The notes below the pieces were generated by a model. It was not told the DNA's origin. It made no database searches and saw only the letters and a list, made by a program, of their open reading frames with translations. From Proteles cristata cristata (taxonomy: Eukaryota; Chordata; Mammalia; Carnivora; Hyaenidae), in assembly GCA_017311185.1 (NCBI GenBank), contig JAESUZ010001712.1:1550001-1614000 (forward strand): a stretch of 64,000 nt of DNA, in the 5' to 3' direction. Positions within the stretch are counted from its first letter, which is position 1; each line of letters starts with the position of its first letter. Positions 24,001 to 35,862 of this stretch are shown piece by piece. The position numbers and the translations under genes were made by a program.

Positions 24001-25270
24001 TCAAAACTAAGAGTGAATGTACTTTGTCTTGAACAGTGCAGGACACCAAAAACAAATAGGAAGCACCACCATGTTAAAATCACAGGGTTTTCAAAGTGTG
24101 AAACTGAGTTTCAGAAAAAGTCAAACTTTATGCTCAACTGACAGAGCTGGGACCCTTTCCTTTCCACCGCGTTGTACACTTGAAACTAATATAAATAACA
24201 CTGTATGTCAACTATACTTCAATAAAAACAAAACAAAAACTACCCAGAGCTAGAAACAGGATGAAGTCCCAATGTGGAGCCCTAGGTGACAATATTTGCC
24301 TAAGCACTTAACTAATGTCTGCAGTACAGCACAGTGGTTAAGAGTATGGGCCTTGAAGGGGTGCCTGGGTGGCTTAGTTGGTTAAACCTGGGACTTCAGC
24401 TCAGGTCATGATCTCTGAGTTGGTCCAGGGGTTCCAGCTCCTGCTATCCTGCTGATAGCTTTGGGCCTGGATATCTCCCTATCTCTGCCCCTCCCCCAAT
24501 CGCACTCTCTCTCAAAAATAAACATTAAAAAAAAAAAAAAAGAGTATCGGCCTTGATGCTCTGTTACCTGAGTTCAGAGCTCCCCACTTAACAGCTGTGA
24601 GTTCTTCAGCAAGAAATTTCTGACTCCATTTCCTCGCCTATAAAATGTGATCCTAAGAAAAACCATCCAAACTCTTCACTGTGCAACTAAGAAAGCAACA
24701 ACTCTTGTCATAATCATGCTTCAAGTCAGGGGCATACCCACAAGGTCTACAGGCCTCCAGTTAAGACCACTAATAGAAGTGAGGACATGTGCCCCGAAAA
24801 CCCACCTATTGACAAAGAGTGAATTGTCGCTTTCAAATAGATCAGGTCGTCTAACTCTCCCAACAATCCTCAAAGGTAGGTCACCTCTATTTTACAGACG
24901 TAAATACAGAATGAGAAGGGCTAAGTAACTTGTTAAAGACCATTAAAACAAAAACAGTACAGGACAGAACAAGAACTTGAACTAGGGTTAGAGCGACCCC
25001 ACTGACTAGACAACATCTAAGAACGTGCACCGCGTGGTCTGTCTCCCGCCCTAGAAAGCCAAAAATGGAGACGAGGCCTCCGCATACCCTTCCCTCCCGC
25101 CTCCTTCCAGGTTCTCCTCCTACTGACCCAGGTAAATCACGAGAGGAATAAAGCCCCAGCGAATGGCAAATTGGCCGCCCTTAAAGAGCTGCTGAAGCCT
25201 CTGCTTGGCCTCTTTGCTCAACTTCACCATGGCGACAGCCGGAGCCGCGAACTGAGAACACTCCTACACC
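17475..25270 (-). CDS. TOMM7: TOMM7, mitochondrial import receptor subunit Tom7 (3 exons)
   Basis: Three exons on the minus strand join to a 55-residue protein. Exon 1 coding is 25230 down to 25128 (34 codons plus one base, starting MVKLSKEAKQRLQQLFKGGQ). Exon 2 is 21688-21640 (49 nt, FKRGADPGMPEPTVL). Exon 3 coding is 17693-17678 (ends LLWG, stop at 17680-17678). All junctions are GT/AG, and the phases agree: Gly35 is split G|GA and Ser51 AG|C. Length and sequence match mammalian Tom7, recognised from memory. Tom7 is a small tail-anchored protein of the outer mitochondrial membrane. It has a basic N-terminal helix and one membrane segment (about residues 21-36, FAIRWGFIPLVIYLGF). In the family it modulates assembly of the TOM import complex and stabilises PINK1 on damaged mitochondria. 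The gene looks intact: no stop, frameshift or missing splice site. Outer ends are estimates. Confidence 0.97.
17492..17497 (-). terminator. TOMM7: TOMM7 polyadenylation signal AATAAA
   Basis: The complement reads CTAAATAAATG, a canonical AATAAA about 180 nt past the stop codon. It is the only full hexamer in the short 3' UTR. Confidence 0.85.
18040..18200 (-). repeat. MIR-like fragment in TOMM7 intron 2
   Basis: CTAACATTTACTGAATGTTTTCTATGGG... and TACATGGAAACCAAGGCTTTAAG have the layout of a reverse-strand MIR. Weak. Confidence 0.4.
19988..20023. repeat. 18-bp tandem duplication
   Basis: ATTAAACACAACTTAAAT occurs twice in a row, inside TOMM7 intron 2. Confidence 0.9.
20939..21000 (+). repeat. 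(AC)31 microsatellite in TOMM7 intron 2
   Basis: Sixty-two bases of uninterrupted AC. Likely length-polymorphic. Thr-His and Cys-Val frames across it are artefacts. Confidence 0.98.
21640..21688 (-). other. TOMM7: TOMM7 exon 2
   Basis: A 49-nt internal exon. On the minus strand the acceptor is CTCCCAG before 21688 and the donor is GTACCG after 21640. It encodes the residues that finish the membrane segment and the Pro-rich turn GMPEP before the C terminus. Confidence 0.95.
22046..22262 (-). mobile_element. SINEC in TOMM7 intron 1
   Basis: Poly(T), TTTTGAGAGAGAAAGAG, then GCTGTCAGCACAGAACC, ends GGGCCACCCAGGCTC. Moderately diverged. Confidence 0.88.
22459..22676 (-). mobile_element. SINEC, young subtype, in TOMM7 intron 1
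   Basis: Near consensus, with exact 14-bp duplication AAAATATATTTCTT (22445-22458, 22677-22690). CTGGCAGTCAG variant present. Confidence 0.95.
22691..24310. other. TOMM7: TOMM7 intron 1, mostly unassigned
   Basis: No exon or RNA gene recognised. An old L1 3' end (GTTGTACACTTGAAACTAAT...CAACTATACTTCAATAAA) lies at 24170-24232. The 106-codon Lys-rich frame at 23427-23747 has no support. Confidence 0.5.
24316..24660 (+). repeat. MIR split by a SINEC
   Basis: MIR head ACAGCACAGTGGTTAAGAG at 24328 and the rest (TTACCTGAGTTCAGAGCTCC...ATTTCCTCGCCTATAAAATG) at 24557-24650, parted by the SINE at 24358. Confidence 0.8.
24358..24539 (+). mobile_element. SINEC inserted in a MIR
   Basis: GGGTGCCTGGGTGGCTTAG... 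to a 15-A tail. Long duplication AAGAGTATGGGCCTTGA / AAGAGTATCGGCCTTGA (24340-24356, 24540-24556). Confidence 0.93.
25128..25270 (-). other. TOMM7: TOMM7 exon 1 with 5' UTR and start codon
   Basis: The start codon is the complement of 25228-25230 in a strong context (GTCGCCATGG). The donor GTCAGT follows base 25128. The 5' UTR runs up to roughly 25265-25270; the exact transcription start cannot be read from sequence. The exon lies inside the CpG-rich promoter. Confidence 0.93.
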
Positions 25271-25450
25271 AGCGGCAGCGCAGAAAATCCGAAAAAGAAA
25301 GAAGATGCGCACGCGCCAAACATCGCATTTACGGCAGAAGTCGTGACGCACCCAGCAGAGGTCGTAATTCATCGCCTGCACAGGCGGGACATCCTCCGCC
25401 GCTCTTTCTGTGGATGGCGCATGCGTGACTGTTTGTCCTCGCTCGGATTC
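25231..25450 (-). promoter_or_regulatory. TOMM7: TOMM7 CpG-rich promoter with NRF-1-like and CRE-like sites
   Basis: This stretch is rich in CpG while its flanks are CpG-poor. It holds TGCGCACGCGCC (25306-25317), matching the NRF-1 consensus YGCGCAYGCGCR except for the last base. A weaker match, GGCGCATGCGTG, lies at 25417-25428. A CRE/ATF-like TGACGCA is at 25344-25350. NRF-1 is the known master activator of nuclear genes for mitochondrial proteins, so the sites suit the gene. Binding itself is inferred. I see no TATA box at a suitable distance. Confidence 0.75.
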
Positions 25451-26474
25451 CTGCTTTTACTTTCCTGTGTTTTAGGAACCGCCAGGTTTTGCTGATTGTA
25501 GGATATTGAAAGCAGTGCTCCTGGGCTTCCTGCAGCCTGTAACGCCCGTTCTCCTTACCCATGTTTTAATGTGCACCTTCAAGTGTTCCTTGCCTGAGAA
25601 AGAAGGAATATTAACTAAATTCTAAAGGACTGTGTTTTAGTCCCAACTTTCATTCTGACTTGCTGCCCGTTCTTGGACAAGTTATTAACCACTTTCAGTA
25701 GAAGTTTGTTTCTTCTACCCCAAAGGAGGTCATGAACTGGTGCCGAATTGGGCCCCTATCCATGTTTTCTTTGACTGCCGCGGTGTTTGGTTGTTTTCCT
25801 TCTTTCTTTGTTTTGTTTTAACATTATAAATTACTTGCCAACATTTTAAAATTTGGGAAATTTCACATGGAAATCTGCACTTGTGCAAAGAAGGCGGCGA
25901 ATACTGTTGCAACAGTCAACAGTAGTAAGTGGGAAATGACACACCTGTTCACCTATCTTGCCCTCTTTGGTTTAGAATTGCAATTCACCCCTGGCTGCAC
26001 ATTAGACTCACCTGAAGAAATTGAAAGACATACTCGTGTTGGGAACCTATTCCTAGAAATTCTGATTACTTAAGGAGAGGATCTGGCCATTGTTTTGCCA
26101 TTAAAGTTTCCCAGGTGGTTCTAATGTGTAGACAGCATTCCCAATTTTTGACTTCACTAACTGCCTGACTGACCACTGTCGTTATTTGAGCTTCTGATCC
26201 TACTCCAGGACTTCTTGATTTCTGTAGGAGATTTCTAAATCCTTGTCCTTGAAGGCTTCCTAGATTATCCCTAGGATACATTAATGACATTTTCTATCAA
26301 ACTCTGAAGGTGCCGAATGAAAATTCCTCTGCCTTTATGGCTATTCCTGTATTTGACTCACCTTCATGATAATAACCTGTGACTACATATGTTAAGAGGT
26401 TCAAATAAAAAGTTCATTTTAATCCTTAGAAGAATTTAAGACTGCATTGCATTAAACTTGTTTTACTAATTCTT

Positions 26475-26689
26475 TTTTTTTTTTAATGTTTTATTTATTT
26501 CTAGGAGAGAGAGAGACAGCGTGAGCAGGAGAGGGTCAAAGAGAGAGGGAGTCACAGACTGAAACAGGCTCCAGGCTCTGAGCTGGCAGTCAGCACAGAG
26601 CCCGGCGCGGGGCTCGAACCCACGAACCGCGAGATCATGACCTAAGCGAAAGTCGGACGCTCAACCGGCTAAGCCACCCAGGCGCCCCC
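26475..26689 (-). mobile_element. SINEC, young subtype
   Basis: Near consensus, exact 16-bp duplication TGTTTTACTAATTCTT (26459-26474, 26690-26705). Confidence 0.96.
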
Positions 26690-26793
26690 TGTTTTACTAA
26701 TTCTTATAAAGAGAAATAAATATTATAGGCCTCATTTTACAGATAAGGAAACTGTTTCTAATCTTTTTATCCAAATGCCTGATACACATTTCT

Positions 26794-27269
26794 TTTTTTT
26801 TTTTTTTTACAAATAGTTTATTGTCAAATTAGTTTCCACATAACACCCAGTGCTCATCCCCACAAGTGTCCTCCTCCATGCCCATCCCTCCTCCCCCCAA
26901 CATCCATCAGTCCTCAGTTTTTGTCAGCATTCAAGAGTCTCTCATGGTTTGCCTCTCTCCCTTTCCCCCACCATTTCCCCCCTTCTTCTCCCCCTTGGTC
27001 CTCAGTTAAGTTCCTCCTATATGTGGAAACATATGATATTTGTCCTTCTCTGCCTGACTTATTTCGCTCAGCATAACACCCTCAAGGTCCATCCATGTTG
27101 CTACACACGGCCAGATTTCATTGTTTCTCATTGCCATGTAGTATTCCATGGTATAGATAAACCACATCTTGACCCATTCATCCGTTGATGGACACTTAGG
27201 CTCTTTCCATGTTTTGGCTATTGTTGAGATTGCTGCTATGAACATTGGGGTACATGTGCTCCTATGCAA
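26794..27269 (-). mobile_element. L1, 5'-truncated, with intact target duplication
   Basis: Poly(T) then TTTATTGTCAAATTAGTTTCC and CACCCAGTGCTCATCCCC, the felid L1 3' end on the minus strand. A remnant of the ORF2 C terminus is readable (WKEPKCPSTDEWVKM). Exact 16-bp duplication CCTGATACACATTTCT at 26778-26793 and 27270-27285. About 476 bp, so a severely truncated, fairly recent insertion. Confidence 0.95.
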
Positions 27270-27309
27270 CCTGATACACATTTCTGCCAGTTGCGCTGAA
27301 CAAAACCAA

Positions 27310-27440
27310 AGTCGTTTGCCTTCATCAAACGTTCACTGAACCTTACCGTATGCTAGGCACTGGGTATATAAGATTTTGTTTAAAGGCACTGCCATGAAGA
27401 ATTTCATGTGTGAGTGGAAAAGACAGGTAAACAGATGATT
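27310..27440 (+). repeat. L2-like fragment
   Basis: TTCACTGAACCTTACCGTATGCTAGGCACTGGGTATA, the L2 landmark for 'cacctactatgtgccaggcactg'. Confidence 0.55.
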
Positions 27441-27999
27441 CCATTGCAACGTGAATGTGCTAAATTCAATAGTAAATTATACACAACATGTGAAGGGGAG
27501 GTGGATAAGTTTTAGGAGGGAGAGCTAGCATTGTGATCTCAGATGATCAGAAAAATACTTGATAGAGAGCATGGTACTTAGCTGGCCTTGATGAGTATTT
27601 ATAAGTCCAGAAACTCAACTTTATCTATTAAGGCAGAGATTTTCCAGCCTTGGTGCCCCCTCCTCCCAGTTTTCCCTTCAAACTTAATATCCTGCTGAAA
27701 AACTTCAGTACAAATCATTAGAAGATACATAAAAAGCACACACAAGATATTCTTCTCCCTATTATAATAATAATCACCATATATTTATTACTATGTGCAT
27801 AGAGAGAAAGAAACATAGAGAAATATACTCCAAACTCTTTGTAGTAGTAATTATTTCAGGGGACAAGGGAAGGAGTTATCGGAAATCTTCAGTTTCCATG
27901 CATATACCTCTCTAGTGTGTTACTTGTCTTTTCATCATGTGCATGTATGACTTTTATCAAAAGAAGAAAACAATAAAGGTAAATTTTAAAACAAAAGAA

Positions 28000-28385
28000 C
28001 ATCCCCCAAGGACCCCCTCCCCATTGCCTTTAGGATAAAAAAGATCCATTGCACAACCTACAGTCTGCTTGAAAGCATCATAGTATCTCTTATCTCTGCT
28101 GTTAACCTCTTCCAGAAATGCTTTCCCACACCCTTTTCTTTTTTTAGGGCTAGTCAAGTATCTCCTCCAAACTGGAATCTCCTTTGACTTGCTTCTGCCC
28201 CTGCCTAGGACAAGTTGAACACTTTCTCTGTTTCTCTGTGCCACCATTTTCAGGTTGATTTATTATTATTGAGGTGCCTATCTCCCTAAGTAGATCACAG
28301 GCAGAGACTCTGTCTCACTATCATATATTCCCAATGACTGTATTTATAAACACTTGTAAAATTGGTGAATGAATTTCTTCAGGAA
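28000..28385 (+). repeat. L2 3' fragment
   Basis: Ordered L2 landmarks: GAAATGCTTTCCCACACCC, TAAGTAGATCACAGGCAGAG, ACTCTGTCTCACTATCATAT, ATTGGTGAATGAATTTC. Confidence 0.65.
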
Positions 28386-28509
28386 ATAACAGCCTTAATT
28401 AATCATGCTACTTAATAGGTCACAGAGTATGTATCTAAAATGCTCATTTGTAAATTTACAATTAGAGATATCCTTAGCAAAAGAACCCCAGCAAAAATAT
28501 TCAATCAAT

Positions 28510-28720
28510 TAGAAATCACTAATACTTACCAGGCACTTACTATATGTATATGCATGCACTGTGCTAAGTGTTCATACCCCTTAACTTTGAATCCTCATAG
28601 CTCTATGAGGTAGGGACTATATTTTCATCCTCATTTTATGGGTGAGGAAATTGAGGCACAGGGAAGTGAAGTAAATTTCCCCAAGTTGGTTATAGTTCGT
28701 AAGTGGTAGAAATAGAGTTT
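28510..28720 (-). repeat. MIR
   Basis: CTCATTTTATGGGTGAGGAAATTGAGGCACAG is the MIR reverse-strand core; CAGGCACTTACTATATG leads into it. Confidence 0.8.
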
Positions 28721-28732
28721 AAAACCACTCTT

Positions 28733-28903
28733 TTTTTTTAGTTAAACATTTTTTAAGTTTTTATTTATTTATTTTGAGAGGGAGAGAGAAAGAAAGAGAA
28801 TGCCAACCAGGCTCTGCGCTAACAGTGCAGATGTGGGACTCAAACTCACAAACCATGAGCTCATGACCTGGGCAGAAACCAGCTGAGCCACGCAGACACG
28901 GCG
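28733..28903 (-). mobile_element. SINEC, short and diverged
   Basis: TTTTTATTTATTTATTTTGAGAGGG...CAACCAGGCTCTGCGCTAACAG...; duplication AAACCACTCTT / AAACCCACTCTT (28722-28732, 28904-28915). Confidence 0.88.
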
Positions 28904-29528
28904 AAACCCACTCTTAATCCAGAACTTGAATGTTAACGGTAACACTAGACTGCTTTATAGAAGAGACAAACACAATATTAGAAGAAAAGCCATTGTATAT
29001 TCACAAAGAACACTTCCCTCAAGGCATGATAGATGAAAGAACTCTTTCCATTGTACTGGAGCAACATCCATGATTAGATCATAAGCTGGCCTGTAACCTA
29101 AAGGGATGCTTAGCCAGCTGAACCAGATCAGATCCTCTCTAAGTGAGATTTGAACTCAAGGCAGAAAGAAATAACAATTTGACTGAAATTGGTAAGACAG
29201 AGAGAATAGATGACATGAAGCAGAAGGCGTGAGTACACAGAAGCCATGAAGTACAAAAGATTGAGTTATAATGCTCACAGCCTTCAGATGGAGAATAACA
29301 TGGCTTCTGGTGAGAGGAAAAGAAGATAATGCTACCTAGAGTTTGTTGTATGCTGAACAACCTTCCATTCCCAGCTTTGCTCCAGAACCGGTAAACCTGG
29401 CTATGTCATGGTTTCTGTTCTGTGATGTAAAGAAAGTGGAGCTAATCAATTACATTATCACCCCTATGGTCTCATCTAATTATAAAATAGCACAAGAAAG
29501 GTGAAGGTATAAAGGTGAGAAAATAAGG

Positions 29529-29545
29529 GGGCGGGGGGGGGGGGA
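29529..29545 (+). repeat. Poly(G) tract
   Basis: GGGGCGGGGGGGGGGGG, a possible quadruplex-forming and hard-to-sequence run. Confidence 0.85.
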
Positions 29546-29627
29546 ATGTCAGAGTTTCACCAGCACCATCCAAAGAAAAGATGCTACTGACTCTTAGAAA
29601 AAAATACCTTTAGCAAAGATTAGATGC

Positions 29628-29868
29628 AGGGCTCCTGGTAGCTCAGTCAGCTAAGCGTCTGATTCTTGATTTCGGCTCAGGTCATGATCTCACAGTTCAT
29701 GAGTTTGAACCCCGCATCATGCTCTGTGCTGACAGTGTGGAGCCTGCCTGGGATTCTCTCTCCTCTCACTCCCCATTCCCTGCTTATGCACGTGCTCTTT
29801 CTCTCTCAGGAAGAAGGAAGGAAGGAAGGCAGGAAGGACAGAAGGAAGGAGGGAAGGAGGGAAGGAGA
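29628..29868 (+). mobile_element. SINEC with GGAA-type tail
   Basis: GGCTCCTGGTAGCTCAGTCAG..., with a tail of GAAGGAAGG units (29811-29866) in place of poly(A). Exact duplication AAAGATTAGATGC at 29615-29627 and 29869-29881 proves that the GGAA tract belongs to the insertion. Confidence 0.93.
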
Positions 29869-30033
29869 AAAGATTAGATGCTTGGTCTCTTTTTGGTTGT
29901 AAGAAGGAAGAAACCCACGGAAAGAAACATAGGTAGTCAACATATCTGACAACACAACCAGGCCTCACGGAAGAACAGGACCATTCCTTTGAATGTCTAT
30001 TTCCACACTAGTAAAACGGAAAAAGTAACTACT

Positions 30034-30660
30034 TATTATGGACTGAACCGTATTCCCCCAAACTCAGATGTTGAAGCCCCAAGGTCCTAGAACAGAACAG
30101 GTTTGGAGATAAGGCTTTTAAGGAAGTAATTAAAGTTAAATGAGATCATAAGTGTGGTGCCCTTGTCTGATAGGCCTGGTGTCCTTAGAAAAGATGCCAG
30201 AGCTCTCTCTCCACCTGCAAGCAGAGAGGAAAGGCCACATGAGGACACGGTGAGCAGGGAGCTCTACCTGTAAGCCAGGAAGAGAGGCCTCACCTGTCTA
30301 TACTTTGGGGTTTTACTTGTTTTTACTTGTTTTTTGTTTTGTTTTGTTTTGTTTCTGAGAGAGAGAGACAGCGTGAGAAGGGGAAGGTCAGAGAGAGAGG
30401 GAGACACAGAATCCAAAACAGGCTCCAGACTCTGAGCTAGCTGTCAGCACAGACCCCAACATAGGGCTCAAACCCACAAGCCGTGAGATCATGACCTGAG
30501 CCAAAGTCGGCCGCCCAACCGACTAAGCCACCCAGGCGCCTCTCCTGTCTGCACTTTGATCTGGGATGTGGAGGAGTCTCCAGAACTATGAGAAAATAAA
30601 TTTCTCTTATTTAAGTCACCCAGTCTGTTGTGTTCCGTTATGGCAGCCTGAACTGACTAA
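30034..30660 (+). mobile_element. MLT1-like LTR split by a SINEC
   Basis: TTATGGACTGAACCGTATTCC ... CTGAACTGACTAACACA, same family as 5945-6322. Split by the SINE at 30308. Confidence 0.8.
30308..30543 (-). mobile_element. SINEC inside an MLT1-like LTR
   Basis: (TTTTG)n-type tail, then TCTGAGAGAGAGAGACAGCG; ends CACCCAGGCGCC. Duplication CCTGTCTATACTTTG / CCTGTCTGCACTTTG (30293-30307, 30544-30558). Confidence 0.92.
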
Positions 30661-31124
30661 CACACTACCTAACAGAATTGTGTATGAGAAAAAATGAAAT
30701 CAGACAGTGTCAATGTATTAATCAAGTACCAGGTATCGGGTACCTCCCTGTGTCAGGCACTTCACAGACCTCATTTCCTGTCCTCCAAAACTCATGCTTT
30801 GTGTACCACCTCACACTGCCTGCTACACAGTTGGTTTGTTGAATTTCAAATATGAGTATCATAGTCTTATTAACATCACATTTATAAGCCACAATTATTT
30901 TTTATGCATTTTTCCATTCTGGGATATTGAGTACAGACAATGTCCAATGATCTTTGCCACAGATAATTATGTGTGAAGAAAAAAGAAAACAAGGTACAGA
31001 CTTCCAGCTGAAGATTTTATGATCTAGTTAGAGTAAGACAAGTATATTGATAAGTTACTTGTCCATGTGACTAATCTTTGGAAAAACAATGTCATGTCAA
31101 AATTAAACATAGGGACCGAGGGGC

Positions 31125-31290
31125 AAAATCTCTGCACTTGAATCCTGGCTCTATCACTCAGCTATGTGATCACAGTCATGTCTCTTACCTCATCTGCAAA
31201 AGAGGGTAACAATAGTGCCCACCTTACTCAGATGCTGTCAAGATAAAGAGACAATATGGCTGAAATACAGTGTCTAGTGAAGATTTCATC
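31125..31290 (+). repeat. MIR
   Basis: ACTTGAATCCTGGCTCTATCACTCAGCTATGTGATC ... CATCTGCAAAAGAGGGTAACAATAG: clear MIR core. Confidence 0.85.
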
Positions 31291-31599
31291 AAAGATAGGC
31301 TAATACTTTTACTGTTTGTTTGCTGTTTGCTTCCTCATTCATGCAGGTTTTGGATTCAAAGATCAATCTTCTTCAGAAATTTTTTTCTCTAAGTCCAATG
31401 CAATCTATGAGGAGCCTCCTGACAGCTGACTGCACCTACTACACGGCCATCAAATGGCTTGGACCAGACTGATGCAACACTCAATAGAGCATAAGCTCCT
31501 GGAGGAATCTATTTTACACTCTGCCTCCATTAAACCTTAATACAATGCTTTGCAGTGGAAGAAATCCAACAAATATCTGTTGCTTTGCAGCTGGAAGTC

Positions 31600-32500
31600 A
31601 CATAGCTCCCTGATCTGACCTGCCAAGACTTGAATCCAACTCTGACATTTACTCAAAATGAAGACCTCAAGAACCAGTTGATAACATATCAGAAAAGCTA
31701 ATTAATTCACCATGGTTACCAGGAAAATAGGGCCTGTTTTCTAAAATGTAGCCAAATATATGAGCTAAAAGACACACACACAAAAAAAATTATCACGTAC
31801 CTTGTTTTCCAGGAATGTTATGTTTAAAAATATATCAGTATTCAAATACCATGTGCTTTCTTGAATTTTAACTCATACTTTGTCCTCTTTTATCTGCTAG
31901 GGTGTTTTGGGATGGATACATAATGTCTTATTGTGCTGATACAGCCAGGAATTCTTAAACACATCAAGCAAGCATATGCATAGAATAAAATCTCTACAAA
32001 GAAGAGATTTAGTCAACATCACTGGGCCATCAGCCTGTTGTAAGTCTCTGCCAGGAAAAGGGAATTTCAGAAAACTCACATACTCAGCCACTGCCCACAA
32101 GGATTGGTAATCTTATTTGGGGTCAGAGTATGCATATCCTTGACAAGACAAAAGAATATGGGTAAAAGGCCAAATATGTAGAGCAGACAAGACATTATTA
32201 TAGGAATTTGGAAGAGAGAGAAATCCAAGAGGGCTGGACCATTGGGGGACAATGTCCCAGAAGCGAGCTGATATCTGATGGCTAGGGAGCAGGAAGAGAA
32301 GAATAAAGAAAAGTGCATGTTATGAGGAGAGAAAATGAAACACAGTCAGTGAAACAGAAAGCTTCAGGCAGGAAATAATCAGACCAAGTTATAAAAAGAA
32401 CCTAAATGTCAAGCAAAGAAATTTGGAGTTTAGCCAGAGAGCAGCTGAAAAGCCGCTAAATATTTTAAAGGGGGAAAAAATTACAAGGTAAAAGCAATTT
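31600..32500. other. Intergenic, nothing recognised
   Basis: No gene seen. An L2-like tail (TAAGCTCCTGGAGGAATCTATTTTACAC) precedes it at 31485-31600. Confidence 0.45.
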
Positions 32501-32514
32501 ATTTTCAGGGTTTA

Positions 32515-33080
32515 TTTTTTTCAATTTCCTCTATTTTGTTGCAAAGGAAATAAGTTCACATAGTCTAAATTTAAAAGGTACAAATTTAAAGGTACAAAAG
32601 GTCGCCCTCCCACTTCTGTCTATCCATTTTAATCCCTGGAGGCAAACCAATGTTACCATTTTCGTACATATCCTTCCAGAGAAATCTGTGCATTCGGAAG
32701 CAAAAACACACAGCTCACCCCTCCTTTTTTTCCTTTTTTTGTAGATGGGATACATACACACTCATTTATCTAGTGTTTTTCATTTAAAAATATAACTTAG
32801 AGATTATTTTGTATGAATTAAAAACTTTTCTCATTTCCTTTTTAAAAATAGATTGGTACAAATGAACACACGGTTCAAATATTCTCTACCTCTTTGGCAC
32901 CTTGCTATCCAGTTCTTTTTCCTGGAGGTAACTCAATGTGTCTACCTTCTTATATATCCTCTAAGAAATCTTCTAGATATATGCAAACATATAAACACAT
33001 ACACATCTTTCCCTCTCTCTTTTAAAATAGGATGCGTACCATACACCCACTATCTCAGATATTTTAAACTCTTTCTTAGA
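32515..33080. repeat. Two copies of one old unassigned repeat
   Basis: 32560-32710 and 32858-33000 share the order TACAAAxxTxxxxx, CCTGGAGGxAAxxxAATGT, ACCxTxTxxxxATATCCT, AGAAATCT. Both look like the same ancient element, family not named. Confidence 0.5.
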
Positions 33081-33276
33081 AACCCAAATGAAGTATTTAT
33101 ATGAATTAATAGTATTGTACCAATGTCAATTTATGGTTATATATAATGCTCTCATTGGGAAAGCTGGATACAGAGAGAGAGTTCCTGGCAGACAGGAACT
33201 CTCTGAACAATTTTTGAAACTTTTTGTGGTCTTAAAATATGTCAAAATAACAAGTTTTAAGAATATTTCTGAGCTG

Positions 33277-33494
33277 GGGGTGCCTGGGTGGCTCAGTCAG
33301 TTAAGGGTCCGACTTCAGCTCATATCATGATCTCACAGTTTGTGGGTTCAAGCTCCGTATTGGGCTCTGTGCTGACAGCCCAGAGCTTGGTGCCTGCTTC
33401 AGATTCTCTGTCTCCCTCTCTCTCTCTCTGTCCTTACCCCACTCATGCTTTGTATCTCCCTGTCTCTCAAAATTAAATAAACATTTTTTTTAAT
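33277..33494 (+). mobile_element. SINEC at the 5' edge of the HNRNPA1 pseudogene
   Basis: GGGTGCCTGGGTGGCTCAGTCAG..., A-rich tail. Duplication GAATATTTCTGAGCTG / GATTATTTCTGAGCTG (33261-33276, 33495-33510). Confidence 0.93.
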
Positions 33495-33510
33495 GATTAT
33501 TTCTGAGCTG

Positions 33511-34897
<1,387 letters not shown>

Positions 34898-34898
34898 G

Positions 34899-35048
34899 AG
34901 GGGTACCTCTGTGGCCTGAGTGGCTCAGACAGTTAAGTGTCTTGACTCCTGATTTCAGCTCAGGTTATAACCTCATGATTTGTTGAGATTAAGCCTTGGG
35001 ATTCTTTCTTCCTCTCTCTTTTCTGTCCCTACCCCTCACACACATGTT

Positions 35049-35082
<34 letters not shown>

Positions 35083-35103
35083 AATAAATAAATAAACTTA
35101 AGA
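34899..35103 (+). mobile_element. SINEC at the tail of the HNRNPA1 pseudogene
   Basis: Begins at the end of the pseudogene A-tail (GGGGTACCTCTGTGGCCTGAG...), has a shortened middle, and ends AAAATAAATAAATAAAC. It likely entered the A-tail. Confidence 0.85.
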
Positions 35104-35329
35104 AAGAATATTTCTTAGTGATCACTCCAAATCAGTACATAAATACCTTACCTTTTTATAATAATTTATTTTACTAGCCCCTTGGTAGGCAAAATATTTC
35201 AGATTTCCTTATAATTACTAAAAATTAATAGCATCCATCTGAGTGTGCACAGTCATTGACTCTGTGGCTAAGAGTGGCCTATATACCAAACTATGTAACC
35301 GCAATAAAGATTCTACAGGAAAGGCCCAG

Positions 35330-35470
35330 TCAGACAACCAGGAACACCCAGCTCTCCTCCTAGTCCTGCTGCTCACTAGTTGTTTGGCCTTGAGCAGGTC
35401 ACTTAATCCTCCAATCCTGGTTCTCTTCAAAACAACATTGGGATTACTACCCTGGTTACTCCCTAATTAT
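35330..35470 (+). repeat. MIR-like fragment
   Basis: CTGCTGCTCACTAGTTGTTTGGCCTTGAGCAGGTCACTTAA is the MIR core. Confidence 0.75.
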
Positions 35471-35602
35471 CTTGATTGAGGGTGAGAAGGGATAATAGGT
35501 GGAATACTACTTACATAAATCAAATCTACTTTGGCAAGTATGTCTATTCCCTAGAACCTATATCATGATTCTCTGTCTACAATCAGAAGTAGGAGTTCTC
35601 TC

Positions 35603-35846
35603 GGGGCACCTGGGTGGCTCAGTCAGTTGAGCATCCGACTTTGGCTCAGGTCACGATCTCATGGTCTGTGGGTTCAAGCCCCACATAAGGCTCTGTGCTG
35701 ACAGCTCAGAGCCTGGAGCCTGATTTGGATTCTGTGTCTGTCTCACTCTCTCTCTGGCCTGTCCTCTGATCGCACACACGTGCTCTCTCTCTCCCTCTCT
35801 CTCAAAAAGAGGTAAACATTAAAAAGATTTTTTTAAAAAAAGAGGT
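35603..35846 (+). mobile_element. SINEC
   Basis: GGGGCACCTGGGTGGCTCAGTC...; duplication AGTAGGAGTTCTCTC / GGTAGGCGTTCTCTC around it. Confidence 0.92.
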
Positions 35847-35862
35847 AGGTAGGCGTTCTCTC

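Noticed and set aside
27006..27281. 91-codon frame WKEPKCPSTDEW and similar frames at 46331 and 57466
   Set aside because: C-terminal remnants of L1 ORF2 in truncated L1 copies, not genes.
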